Shown here: positions 15,521-23,221 of the stretch, piece by piece | How the letters are laid out: every line of letters starts with the position of its first letter | How positions within the stretch are numbered: position 1 is the first letter of the stretch | NCBI GenBank assembly: GCA_020025795.1 | Contig: JAHHRK010000003.1 | Location: 1-34,737, forward strand | Origin: Faecalibacterium sp. | Lineage (GTDB): Bacteria > Bacillota > Clostridia > Oscillospirales > Ruminococcaceae | Direction of reading: 5' to 3' | DNA: 34,737 nucleotides | The notes under the pieces: generated by a model | Told to the model about the DNA's origin: nothing | The model's database searches: none | What the model saw: the letters and a program-made list of their open reading frames with translations, nothing else | Position numbers and translations under genes: made by a program

Positions 15521-16786
15521 TCAGGCGTGGACGATTACGTTGGCACCCAGACGGGCCAGGTCATTCCAGAATGTAGGCCAGCTCTTTTTAACGGCTTCGG
15601 CGTTGTCGATGCGGACAGGGGCTTGAACGGCAAGCGCCAGAACGGCCAGGCTCATAGCCACACGGTGGTCGTTGTGGCTGTCCAGCAGCTCGGTCGGCGG
15701 CGTGATGGGGCCGCCTGTGATGGTGACGGCATCCGGATAGGTAACCAGCTGAACGCCAAACTTGGCCAGCTCGGTTTCCATAGCGGAAATGCGGTCGCTT
15801 TCTTTCAGGCGCAGTCGGTCGGTATGGCGCAGGACGGTCGTACCTTCGGAAAGGGCAGCCAGCACCATTAAAATAGGGCCAAGGTCGGGGCAGTCAGCCA
15901 GGTCGATTTCGGTGCCGTGCAGCTTGCTTTTGGCAAAGCTGATTTTATCGGCACGCGCCGCAAACGAGCCGCCGCACTGCTGCAAAATGCGCAGCAAAAC
16001 GGTGTCGCCCTGCAAGCTGTCGGCACGCAGACCAGATACGGTTACATTGCCGTAAGCCATGCCCAGCATAGCCGGGTAAGCGGCCTGGCTGTAATCGCCT
16101 TCGACGGTGTAATCGCGAGGCAGATACTGCTGGCCGCCCGGAATGAACAAGGTGTTTTCGCCTTGCCAGATGCTCACGATGCCAAAATGTGCCTGCATGC
16201 TGCGGGTCAATTCCACATAGCTGCGGCTTTCAAAAGGCGGCTGAATGTGAATCGTGCTGGGCTCGTCCAGCAGAGGCAGTGCAAACAAAAGGCCACTGAT
16301 GAACTGGCTGGATACATTGCCCGGCAGCGTATATTCGCCGGGCGTCAAAGAGCCGTACAGCTCGATGCCTTCCGGGCTTTGCGTAAACTCGCAGCCGTGT
16401 TCGGGCAGCAGGTCAGCATAGACGGTCTGGGGGCGCTGCGGCAGACGGCCGCGGCCTGTAAACCGGACTTTTTGGCCGGTCAAGCTCAGGATGGGGATGA
16501 GAAAGCGCAGCGTACTGGCGCTTTCGCCGCAGTTGACGGGACGCACCAGCGTAGAAAAGCGCGATGGTGCGGTGATGGTGACAGCGTCCGGCTCCAAAGC
16601 CAGTGCGCAGCCCAGCTGCCGCACAGCAGCAAGGGTAACGAGAACATCCTGGCTGAAATCCAAGTGGCTGATATGGCAGCTGCCGCCGGAAAGTGCGGCG
16701 CAAAGAATGGCGCGATGTGCCATGCTTTTGCTGGGAGGTGCTGCCAGCGTACCATGGATATCGGCGGGGCGAAGAGTAACCTGCAT
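15521..16786 (-). CDS. aroA: 3-phosphoshikimate 1-carboxyvinyltransferase (EPSP synthase)
   Basis: Joins shikimate-3-phosphate and PEP to give EPSP. 421 aa, full length, and the active site looks intact: PPSKSMAHR (Lys20, Ser21, Arg25), NCGESASTLRF (85-95), GNVSSQFISG, DCPDLGPIL, RLKESDRIS, SHNDHRVAM and the KSWPTFW lysine near the C-terminus. The GESASTLRF form is the one found in clostridia. The minus-strand ATG at 16786 has GGAG about 9 bases upstream. Ninety-two bases separate it from the aroQ-like gene; no terminator is visible there, so it should be read with the operon from 20682-20710. Confidence 0.94.
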   Translation of the reverse strand: MQVTLRPADIHGTLAAPPSKSMAHRAILCAALSGGSCHISHLDFSQDVLVTLAAVRQLGCALALEPDAVTITAPSRFSTLVRPVNCGESASTLRFLIPILSLTGQKVRFTGRGRLPQRPQTVYADLLPEHGCEFTQSPEGIELYGSLTPGEYTLPGNVSSQFISGLLFALPLLDEPSTIHIQPPFESRSYVELTRSMQAHFGIVSIWQGENTLFIPGGQQYLPRDYTVEGDYSQAAYPAMLGMAYGNVTVSGLRADSLQGDTVLLRILQQCGGSFAARADKISFAKSKLHGTEIDLADCPDLGPILMVLAALSEGTTVLRHTDRLRLKESDRISAMETELAKFGVQLVTYPDAVTITGGPITPPTELLDSHNDHRVAMSLAVLALAVQAPVRIDNAEAVKKSWPTFWNDLARLGANVIVHA

Positions 16787-16878
16787 AGGGAAAAGCTCCT
16801 TTCCTGGAGAAAAACTACGCTGTTTGGCGGCGGCGCCAGACCGCCGCCAAAAGCGTGAAGTGTAACATTCGAAAATAA

Positions 16879-17343
16879 TCAGCTGGTAAGATGGGCGCCG
16901 GGCTGGGCGTCCAGACGCAGAAATCCGGCCAGATAGGCCGCAGCGTGCACATAGCCCTGGATGCCTTCGCCCACAAAGCGAGCCTGGCAGCCCAGCGCGG
17001 TGAAATCCTGCTTGCGGAAGGGTTCCTGTTCGGTGTTGTCCTGCAATACGACTTCCACCGCAGGCACGCCGGCCATGCGCAGTGCGTCCAGAATGGCGAC
17101 GCTGGTTTGTGCGTAGCCGCCGGAATTGATGATGATGCCATCGGCCCGGCCTTGTACGCTTTGGATTTCGTCAATGAGGTCGCCCTCATGATTGGATTGA
17201 TAATATTCGGTTTCAATGCCCAGCTGTAAGCAGCACTGATACACAAAATCCACCATCTGGTTATAGTCCAACGTGGCGGTGTGGTTCTTTTCACTAAACT
17301 GTGTGATGTTCAGGTTGGGCCCGTTGATTACAACAAATCGCAT
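16879..17343 (-). CDS. AroQ-like protein (type II 3-dehydroquinate dehydratase family), active site altered
   Basis: 154 aa, the usual type II dehydroquinase length and fold pattern: VVINGPNLN (4-12), YQSNHEGDLIDEIQ (48-61), EPFR and GIQGY. Type II enzymes remove water from 3-dehydroquinate using a mobile-loop Arg and Tyr and a His in EVHxSN. Here the loop (13-22, ITQFSEKNHT) has neither Arg nor Tyr. THTS is AQTS (Gln79). EVHxSN is EVVLQD (97-102), so the His and Ser are lost. The first Arg of REPFR is Gln106. Asn12, Asn73, Glu97 and Arg110 remain. The gene is intact, well spaced (16 bases from aroC) and has a ribosome binding site, so it is kept for something. Classical activity is doubtful. 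Confidence 0.85.
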   Translation of the reverse strand: MRFVVINGPNLNITQFSEKNHTATLDYNQMVDFVYQCCLQLGIETEYYQSNHEGDLIDEIQSVQGRADGIIINSGGYAQTSVAILDALRMAGVPAVEVVLQDNTEQEPFRKQDFTALGCQARFVGEGIQGYVHAAAYLAGFLRLDAQPGAHLTS

Positions 17344-17359
17344 AGATATCCACCTTCAG

Positions 17360-18487
17360 TTATAGAATGGATGCGTCCGTGCAAAGCCACTGGCAACCAT
17401 GCCCGGTGCAAAGCAAATCGCATACAGCGATGGCTGCGGCACAGGTTTGCACGATAGCGGCTCGGGGCGCAATGCAGGGGTCGTGACGGCCTTGCAGCTG
17501 CAAATCCGCATTGCCGCCATCTGGCCAGCACACGGTTTGCTGCGGCTTGAAAATGCTGGGGGTAGGCTTGATTGCCGTGCGGAACACGATGGGCATTCCG
17601 TTGGAAATGCCGCCGTTGATGCCGCCGTTGTGGTTGGTGGTAAAAACAGCGTGGTCGGTTTGCCACCGCATGGGGTCATTGGCCTGGCTGCCCAGAGCAT
17701 CAGCAAAGGCAAAGCCCATGCCAAACTCGATACCTTTCACAGCAGGAATGGAAAACGCCATGTGGGAAATTGCACTTTCCACGCTGTCGAAGAACGGCTC
17801 ACCTACACCCGCAGGCAGGCCTGTGATGGCGGTTTCCAGAATACCGCCGGTACTGTCTCCGTTGGCACCAGCCTTACGAATCTCGCTTTGCATGGCGGCT
17901 TCTGCCGATGGGTCAATGAGCGGAAATCCGCTGCACTGTTGGATGGCCTCCATTTGCTGTGCTAAAAGCTGGGGAGAATCCGCGGCAAAGGGCGTATCGG
18001 ATACGCCGGCACAGCGATACAGGTGGGTAGCAATGGAAATACTCTTTGCCTGCAATGCAGAAAGGCAAATCGCTCCGGCGGCAGTCAGCCCGGCGGTGAT
18101 GCGGCCGGAAAAATGTCCGCCGCCCCGTGCATCCTGCCAGCCATGATATTTGGCCCAGGCGGTGTAATCTGCATGGCCGGGCCGCAAAAGCTGCGCCGTC
18201 TTTTCATAATCGGCAGAGCGGATGTTCTGGTTTTCAATGGTCAGCGTGATGGGGGTACCAGTGGTGTGACCGTGATAGACACCGGATAAAATGCGAACGG
18301 TATCCGCTTCGGTGCGTGCGGTGGAAAGCCCATCGCCGCGTGCACGGCGATGCTCCATGCAGGCCGCAATAAAAGATTCGTCCACCGGCAGACCAGCAGG
18401 CAAACCATCCAGCACAGCGCCCACGGCAGGACCGTGGCTTTCGCCGAAAATCGTCAGGCAGACGTTGCTGCCAAAGGTGTTTTTCAC
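17360..18487 (-). CDS. aroC: chorismate synthase
   Basis: Converts EPSP to chorismate with reduced FMN. 375 aa. Signatures are intact: GESHG with His18, the MEHRRARGDG arginines (47-50), RPGHADYTAW with His105, KYHGWQDARGGGHFSG in clostridial form, and GRHDPCIAPRA near the end. The start is GTG 18487 with AGGAGG about 10 bases upstream on the minus strand. It lies 48 bases after the aroB-like gene and 16 before the aroQ-like gene, all co-directional. Confidence 0.94.
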   Translation of the reverse strand: MKNTFGSNVCLTIFGESHGPAVGAVLDGLPAGLPVDESFIAACMEHRRARGDGLSTARTEADTVRILSGVYHGHTTGTPITLTIENQNIRSADYEKTAQLLRPGHADYTAWAKYHGWQDARGGGHFSGRITAGLTAAGAICLSALQAKSISIATHLYRCAGVSDTPFAADSPQLLAQQMEAIQQCSGFPLIDPSAEAAMQSEIRKAGANGDSTGGILETAITGLPAGVGEPFFDSVESAISHMAFSIPAVKGIEFGMGFAFADALGSQANDPMRWQTDHAVFTTNHNGGINGGISNGMPIVFRTAIKPTPSIFKPQQTVCWPDGGNADLQLQGRHDPCIAPRAAIVQTCAAAIAVCDLLCTGHGCQWLCTDASIL

Positions 18488-18535
18488 GGGGACGGTGCCT
18501 CCTCTCCGGTGAACCTGGATTGGTATAAGATGAAA

Positions 18536-19570
18536 TTACTTGTTATATACAATGTCGCGCAGCGTGCTTTCGTCCACGATGTCGGCCTGCCAGCAGCCCA
18601 GCCCCGGTACACGAATCACGGTAAAGCGGCCTTGCTGCGGCGCGTGCAGGCGCAGCATTTCGGCAAGCACAGCTTCCTTATCATAACCGCAGCGTGTCGG
18701 CAGACCCAGTCGACGCAATGCAGCACGGGTGCGCTTTTGCAGCGCTTTATCTTCAATCATGGGCAGCATACCCAGTGCCACACATTCGCCATGGTACAGT
18801 CCGCTGGTGCGGCGGCCCCAGTTGCCTTTGATGGCCTCGATGGCATCGCCCAGCGTGTGGCCGAATTGCAGCGCACAGCTAATACCCGGCTGGGAGCGCT
18901 CCTGCTCCGCCAGACCTTTGCGAATGGTCAGGCAGCGCAGCAGAATGGCTTCGATATCCGCATCCACATCGCCGTTTTCCAAAAGGTCGAACAGAGCCGG
19001 ATCAAAGCACAATGCCTGCTTGAATGCTTCGGCCAGACCATTGATATAGTGGCGGCGCGGCAGCGTGGCAAGTGTGTCGGGATCGACCAATACCAGTTTG
19101 GGCCGATAAATGGCACCGGCAACGTTGCGCGCACGGCCCAAATTAACCGAAACCGTACCGCCGATCGCGCGGTTCACCATGGAAAGGGTGGTGGTGGGGC
19201 AGTTTACAAAGTCGATGCCCTGCATATACATCGAGGCGGCTACGCCGGCCAGGTTACCCACCATACCACCGCCGACCGCAACGATCAGATCCTGCTTGCT
19301 CATGCCGAAATCCAGCATTTGCTGCAAGATGCTTTCTAGTGTGGAAAGCGATTTGCTGCCTTCTCCCTGTTTCACGGTGATGATGCGGTATTCACGGCAC
19401 TGGTCGGCGATTTGCTGGGCATACTGTGCCGGCACGCCGGTATCAGTAATTACCACGACCTTACGACCCATATGAATGAATTGATAGGCGTTTTGCAGGC
19501 AGCCCCGCTTTAAGATCACATCATAACTGTGTACCTCACTGGGAACGTCCAGGTTGATGGTAAACTTCAT
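18536..19570 (-). CDS. AroB-like sugar phosphate cyclase family protein, substrate site altered
   Basis: 344 aa, length and order of blocks as in 3-dehydroquinate synthase. NAD-site GEGSKS, PTTTLS, and the zinc ligands Glu181 (GLAEAFK), His238 (FGHTL) and His260 (YHGE) are present. Positions that hold DAHP in known AroB enzymes differ. GD of GGGxxGD is Asn106. The Arg of YMRG is Gln117. VDSSVGGKTGVN reads VNRAIGGTVSVN (Asn133, Thr139). NFGHTxGHA reads QFGHTLGDA (Gln235, Asp242). The DKK near the C-terminus is HAP (309-311). Metal and NAD binding are thus likely kept while the substrate carboxylate and phosphate contacts are lost. It may cyclise another substrate, or not be an enzyme. ATG 19570 follows AAAGGA. 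Confidence 0.85.
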   Translation of the reverse strand: MKFTINLDVPSEVHSYDVILKRGCLQNAYQFIHMGRKVVVITDTGVPAQYAQQIADQCREYRIITVKQGEGSKSLSTLESILQQMLDFGMSKQDLIVAVGGGMVGNLAGVAASMYMQGIDFVNCPTTTLSMVNRAIGGTVSVNLGRARNVAGAIYRPKLVLVDPDTLATLPRRHYINGLAEAFKQALCFDPALFDLLENGDVDADIEAILLRCLTIRKGLAEQERSQPGISCALQFGHTLGDAIEAIKGNWGRRTSGLYHGECVALGMLPMIEDKALQKRTRAALRRLGLPTRCGYDKEAVLAEMLRLHAPQQGRFTVIRVPGLGCWQADIVDESTLRDIVYNK

Positions 19571-19587
19571 GGGAAATCATCCTTTCC

Positions 19588-20649
19588 TTAACGATGATAA
19601 ACAGCCAGCAGACGCACCGTTTGGCAGACATTCTGCAGAACGGCAATCAGGGATTCTGCCTGCTGTAAAGTGCCGGCCAGTTCGGCATAGAAATAATAAG
19701 AGTTCGGCATACCCGGCCGGGGGTGGCTCTGGATCGTATCCATGCTAAAGCCCCAGCGGTCGATTTCCTGGATGACATCAGTCAGCTTGCCGGTCTGATT
19801 ATCTAACGTAAACAGCAGGCTGAAGTGGTCGCCGTCGGTGGGGCATTGCTGGGTAAGGACCAAAAATTTGACCGCGCATTTGCTGCTGGTATGGATGTCC
19901 TTGGCAAGCTCAATCAGACCAAACTTTTCGGCCTCCTGCGGGGTAGCCAGCACGGCCAGCGTACGGTCGTTGGATTGTGTCACAAACTGTGCGGCCTGTT
20001 CCGCACTGGGCATGGGGGAGGCAGAAAGGTTCAGGTTATCTAAAAACGTCTGGCTTTGGCGGATTGTTTGCGGGTGGCCGTATACCATGCGAATATCCCA
20101 CAAATTACTGCCGGGCAGAGCAAGCAAGCTGTAAGAAACTGGCATTTTATAAAACGACTGGATGTACATTGTGTGATGAAAGCAGAGGTCCAAAATCGCT
20201 ATGGCTTCGGCGGCAGAGCCTTCCTCGACGGGGACCAGGCCTGCACTGACGTCGCCGTTTTCAATCGCAGCAAAAACTTCTTTTCGGGTAGGGTACTGCT
20301 GGGCGATACCCTGTGGAAACAGTTTTTTCAGTGTGGGACGAACGTAGGCATCTGCCACTGCAGGGTACGCAACGCGATTGTGGCCCAGGAGCTGCGCCTG
20401 GAACTGGCGGGAAATCAGCATGGTGTGGCGGATGTAGTCGGAATAAAAAGAAACATACTCCGGGTTCTGGATTCGCTTCAAATTCTTTTGAATGACCAGG
20501 TCCTCGCGGCTTTTATCCAAAATAGGCTTGCCAGCCTTCCGCTTGTAGGCGGCAATTTGCTTTACCGCGTCCATACGTTTTTCGAAAAGTGACGCCATTT
20601 GTTGGTCGATGTCGTCGATGGCCTGTCGCGCCTGTTCCAACTGATTCAT
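19588..20649 (-). CDS. chorismate mutase fused to prephenate dehydratase-like and ACT domains
   Basis: 353 aa. Residues 1-85 are an AroQ-class chorismate mutase with the expected Arg8, Arg25, Lys36, Glu49 and Gln82, so it should make prephenate. Residues 91-268 align to prephenate dehydratase (VPVEEGS, VYGHPQTI, DIHTSSKCAVKFLVL), but the catalytic TRF motif is VKF (260-262). The N-terminal GP-GTYSHQA block is also not recognisable. Residues 274-350 are an ACT domain whose ESRP reads QSHP. It could be a chorismate mutase regulated by phenylalanine through a non-catalytic module. It is the first gene of the operon, with GGAG before ATG 20649 and its promoter at 20682-20710. Confidence 0.85.
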   Translation of the reverse strand: MNQLEQARQAIDDIDQQMASLFEKRMDAVKQIAAYKRKAGKPILDKSREDLVIQKNLKRIQNPEYVSFYSDYIRHTMLISRQFQAQLLGHNRVAYPAVADAYVRPTLKKLFPQGIAQQYPTRKEVFAAIENGDVSAGLVPVEEGSAAEAIAILDLCFHHTMYIQSFYKMPVSYSLLALPGSNLWDIRMVYGHPQTIRQSQTFLDNLNLSASPMPSAEQAAQFVTQSNDRTLAVLATPQEAEKFGLIELAKDIHTSSKCAVKFLVLTQQCPTDGDHFSLLFTLDNQTGKLTDVIQEIDRWGFSMDTIQSHPRPGMPNSYYFYAELAGTLQQAESLIAVLQNVCQTVRLLAVYHR

Positions 20650-20681
20650 GGGAGACTCCTCTCTTCGTTTTCACTGATTTA

Positions 20682-20710
20682 ACTATACCATAAACGGGAC
20701 GGCATGACAA
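20682..20710 (-). promoter_or_regulatory. promoter of the aromatic operon
   Basis: Minus strand TTGTCA (20705-20710), 17-bp spacer, TATAGT (20682-20687). The leader is only about 25 bases, which leaves no room for an attenuator or T-box. Confidence 0.75.
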
Positions 20711-20732
20711 CGAACCACCGCCCCCCAAAAGC

Positions 20733-20764
20733 AAAAAAGCGGTCCGCAATGGCTGGCGGAACGC
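20733..20764 (-). terminator. intrinsic terminator of the 55-aa gene
   Basis: Minus strand GCGTTCCGC (20756-20764) pairs with GCGGACCGC (20739-20747) with one mismatch. It is followed by TTTTTT (20733-20738) just after the stop codon. Confidence 0.75.
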
Positions 20765-20772
20765 TTTGCAAA

Positions 20773-20940
20773 TCATCTCTTTTTTGGAAAAAGGCTTTCC
20801 AGCGTGCGGGGCTGGGTGTAATGCCGTGAGTAAGGATTATCCATTTGCGGCGGCGCAGCCGGAGAAACCGGCTTTGGCGCAGCCGACAGCCGGGTGCGGC
20901 GGATGCTATGGGGCTGATTTTTGGCCGGACGGAAACGCAT
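20773..20940 (-). CDS. 55-aa basic proline-rich protein
   Basis: A short frame reading MRFRPAKNQPHSIRRT and ending LFPKKR. It is rich in Arg, Pro and Ala, with no hydrophobic segment, and I recognise no family. Support for a real gene: AGGAG sits 7 bases before the minus-strand ATG at 20940, the stop at 20773-20775 is followed after 8 bases by an intrinsic terminator, and no other gene covers the stretch. A -10-like TACACT (20977-20982) with a poor -35 lies upstream. Codon use resembles its neighbours. Possibly a small nucleic-acid-binding or ribosome-associated protein, but this is a guess from charge alone. Confidence 0.6.
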   Translation of the reverse strand: MRFRPAKNQPHSIRRTRLSAAPKPVSPAAPPQMDNPYSRHYTQPRTLESLFPKKR

Positions 20941-21025
20941 GGCTTTTCTCCTTTTGCAGCTTGTTTTAATAAAAACAGTGTAGCATTTTTTCTAAAAAAA
21001 AGAAAGGATATCCGGCGGAAAACGC

Positions 21026-21054
21026 TTGCCAAAACGGTCGGCAAAAGGTATAGT
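21026..21054 (+). promoter_or_regulatory. promoter of the C39-like gene
   Basis: TTGCCA (21026-21031), 17-bp spacer, TATAGT (21049-21054). The leader contains a small hairpin CTGCC/GGCAG near 21080-21100. Confidence 0.65.
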
Positions 21055-21114
21055 AAAGGCAAACAAAAAGCAAAAGCGTCCTGCCACGTAAGGCGGCAGA
21101 ACACGGAGCGGAGC

Positions 21115-22428
21115 ATGATGGAACAGAAACGAACAATTACCCTGTATGGTGCCGACCGGTTTTCCCGCGGAGCACTGGACAATGTGACATTGCAGGATGG
21201 AACCATCATTTTAGACGACGTGGGCGGCCAGCATGTGCTGTACGGCTGCTATACCAGCCCGGAGTTTTCGTTGGCACCCTTTTGCAGCCTGAATGTAAGT
21301 TGGAACGCGCATACCCCGGCGGGCACGGTTGTTGAGGCACAGTGCCGCGTATGGGCAGGCGGAAAGTGGTCCGCCTGGAAGAGCTTTGGTAAATGGAGCC
21401 CGGACTATCCAAGGTGCAGCATACGCAGCCTGGGCGCTGCGGACGAGGACCGGATGGTTTTCATTACGGGAGATACCGTTACCATAGCGGTGTCGGGCGG
21501 CGCAACCGCTTTGCAGATGCGCATCTTCCTGTATACGGATAACGAGGAAATTACCCCAAGCGTACGGCTTTTGGCGGCGTCGGTACGGCCCTTGCAGTGG
21601 AACCGCCAGCGTGGTAAACCGCTGAACCGGAAAACGTATTTGCCGGAATATGATATCAACGCACACGACCCCAGCTTTGGCTCCAGTATGGACCTGCCGC
21701 TGGAACTGGCCGCGCTGATGAATCGATATGGAAAAGACGTTCTGCCGGAAGAAATTGCCTATATTATGGCAGACGGCGCAACAGCCAGCTGCCACAATGC
21801 AGCGTATGCCGCAGCGGCCGCCGGATGTATGGGTTGCGAATGTTATCAGGCATGGATGGACCTGAAGGAACTGCGCAGCGAGGTGCGCCAAGGCAATGCG
21901 CTTGCCGTAGAGCTGGACGGTGCACTGGTCGGAGAAAACAATCCGGTTTGGATGGGCCTGTATGGCTTTGAATATGATGAATCGGTCAACGCAGACTATA
22001 TGCTGCTGAACGATCCGTTTGCACCACGCGGTGCGGTTGCACGCACAATGGATGTGGAAGAATTTGAACGCAGAGCGACCGGCCGCGTGCTGGTTTTACA
22101 TGCTGATTTTCAGCAGATAGAATGTTGCCGCCCCCTGCGGCGCACCTGCACCCTGAAACCCGGCGAAGAGCCGGGAACCTGGAACTTTGCGTTCCATGGA
22201 GATCCGATGCCTTTGCCGGAAGGCTTTGATGGCTGGCTGGCGGCATCACCTCGCGGCGGCCCGATTAGTGCAACAACGGCTGGCCGAAAATTTATCCGTA
22301 TCGAGCGCACGGATGACGGCGGAATCCGTTTACCGGATGAGATGCTGCAGCCTGGCGCACGTTATACAATTTTTGCAGTCGACGCCGACGGAATCCTCTG
22401 GGTGGCGGAGCTGCAGCTGCCTAACTGA
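21115..22428 (+). CDS. C39-family peptidase-like protein without catalytic Cys/His
   Basis: 437 aa, no signal peptide. Residues 1-175 form the beta-rich N-terminal domain typical of C39-family proteins (LNVSWNAHTPAGTVVEAQCR, then KWSAWKSFGKW). Residues 180-345 follow the papain-like C39 layout: a start helix, YGKDVLPEEIAYIMADG, ELRSEVRQGNALAVELDG and a final MLLNDP. In active relatives the first helix begins with a Cys-containing CGP or CSP. Here the aligned stretch is GSSMDLPLEL (189-198), with Asp193 or Ser at that place. The His before the GF turn is absent (WMGLYGFEYD). The rest is uncharacterised. Probably a binding or scaffold protein. ATG 21115 follows GGAG at 6 bases; 21118 is an alternative. 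Confidence 0.65.
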   Translation: MMEQKRTITLYGADRFSRGALDNVTLQDGTIILDDVGGQHVLYGCYTSPEFSLAPFCSLNVSWNAHTPAGTVVEAQCRVWAGGKWSAWKSFGKWSPDYPRCSIRSLGAADEDRMVFITGDTVTIAVSGGATALQMRIFLYTDNEEITPSVRLLAASVRPLQWNRQRGKPLNRKTYLPEYDINAHDPSFGSSMDLPLELAALMNRYGKDVLPEEIAYIMADGATASCHNAAYAAAAAGCMGCECYQAWMDLKELRSEVRQGNALAVELDGALVGENNPVWMGLYGFEYDESVNADYMLLNDPFAPRGAVARTMDVEEFERRATGRVLVLHADFQQIECCRPLRRTCTLKPGEEPGTWNFAFHGDPMPLPEGFDGWLAASPRGGPISATTAGRKFIRIERTDDGGIRLPDEMLQPGARYTIFAVDADGILWVAELQLPN

Positions 22429-22506
22429 ACCATATACGATCCAACATCAGGAAAATGCGGCGGCAGGCGAAAGCCCCACCGTGTAGGATAGAAAGGAGTA
22501 ACATCT

Positions 22507-23115
22507 ATGAAACATTGTATTGTTACAATCGGACGTGAATTTTGCACCGGCGGCCGGGAAGTGGCGGAGCGCGTAGCAAAGGAGCTGGGCGTTAAACTGT
22601 ATGATAAAGACCTGATTACATTGGCAGCCAAAAAGTCTGGCTTGTCCGAAGAAGCAATTGCTGCCAGCGAAAAGCAGCACACCCACAGCTTGCTGTACAA
22701 TATGTACACCATTGGCAACGAACTGCCTTTGGCAGATCAGGTGTTCATCCTGGAGTCCCGTATTATCAAGGAACTGGCCGAAGAAGGTCCCTGTGTTATT
22801 CTGGGCCGCAGCGCCGACTATGTTCTGCGCGAGCAGGACAACGTATTGAGCGTATTTATGTATGCGCCGATGGATTACCGCAGAAAGTATGCACTGCGCG
22901 GCCGTGTGGATGAGGCACAGAAGATCTCGGATAAGGATCTGGAAGAACTGATTCGCAAGGAAGATAAAAAGCGTGCACAGTACTATAACTACTACACCCA
23001 GAATCGCTGGGGCGATGCACATAACTATGACATCACCCTGAATGCAGCACTGGGCGAAGATACTTGTGTTCAGATGATTCTGGACGCGGTGCGCGCAAAG
23101 GAAGAAAACCTGTAA
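22507..23115 (+). CDS. cytidylate kinase-like family protein
   Basis: 202 aa P-loop protein of the cytidylate kinase-like group (Cytidylate_kin2 type). The N-terminus IGREFCTGGREVAERVAKEL carries the modified P-loop SGGRE form of that group, and KLYDKDLI follows as usual. LGRSADYVL and an Arg-rich lid (YRRKYALRGRV) come later. It differs from canonical Cmk by its shorter length and P-loop, so the true nucleotide substrate is uncertain. AAAGGAG lies 8 bases before ATG 22507. The weak hairpin at 23150-23180 follows it. Confidence 0.85.
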   Translation: MKHCIVTIGREFCTGGREVAERVAKELGVKLYDKDLITLAAKKSGLSEEAIAASEKQHTHSLLYNMYTIGNELPLADQVFILESRIIKELAEEGPCVILGRSADYVLREQDNVLSVFMYAPMDYRRKYALRGRVDEAQKISDKDLEELIRKEDKKRAQYYNYYTQNRWGDAHNYDITLNAALGEDTCVQMILDAVRAKEENL

Positions 23116-23149
23116 CGGTTGGAACGGGGAAATCCTGCAATACTACGAT

Positions 23150-23180
23150 GCGCCCTGTGGGACTCCTGCAGGGCGCTTTT
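23150..23180 (+). terminator. probable intrinsic terminator
   Basis: GCGCCCTG (23150-23157) pairs with CAGGGCGC (23169-23176), then TTTT. Confidence 0.6.
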
Positions 23181-23221
23181 GTAGTGTGTGCTGTGCCAAG
23201 TGATGTAAAAGTGGGGGAAGT

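Noticed and set aside
15917..16858. 313-codon plus-strand frame opposite aroA, and a similar one at 18350-19339 opposite aroC and aroB
   Set aside because: No ribosome binding sites and no domains; shadows of the operon.
20650..20681. T-box or trp/phe attenuator in front of the aromatic operon
   Set aside because: The leader from the predicted start is only about 25 bases, with no structure or leader peptide.
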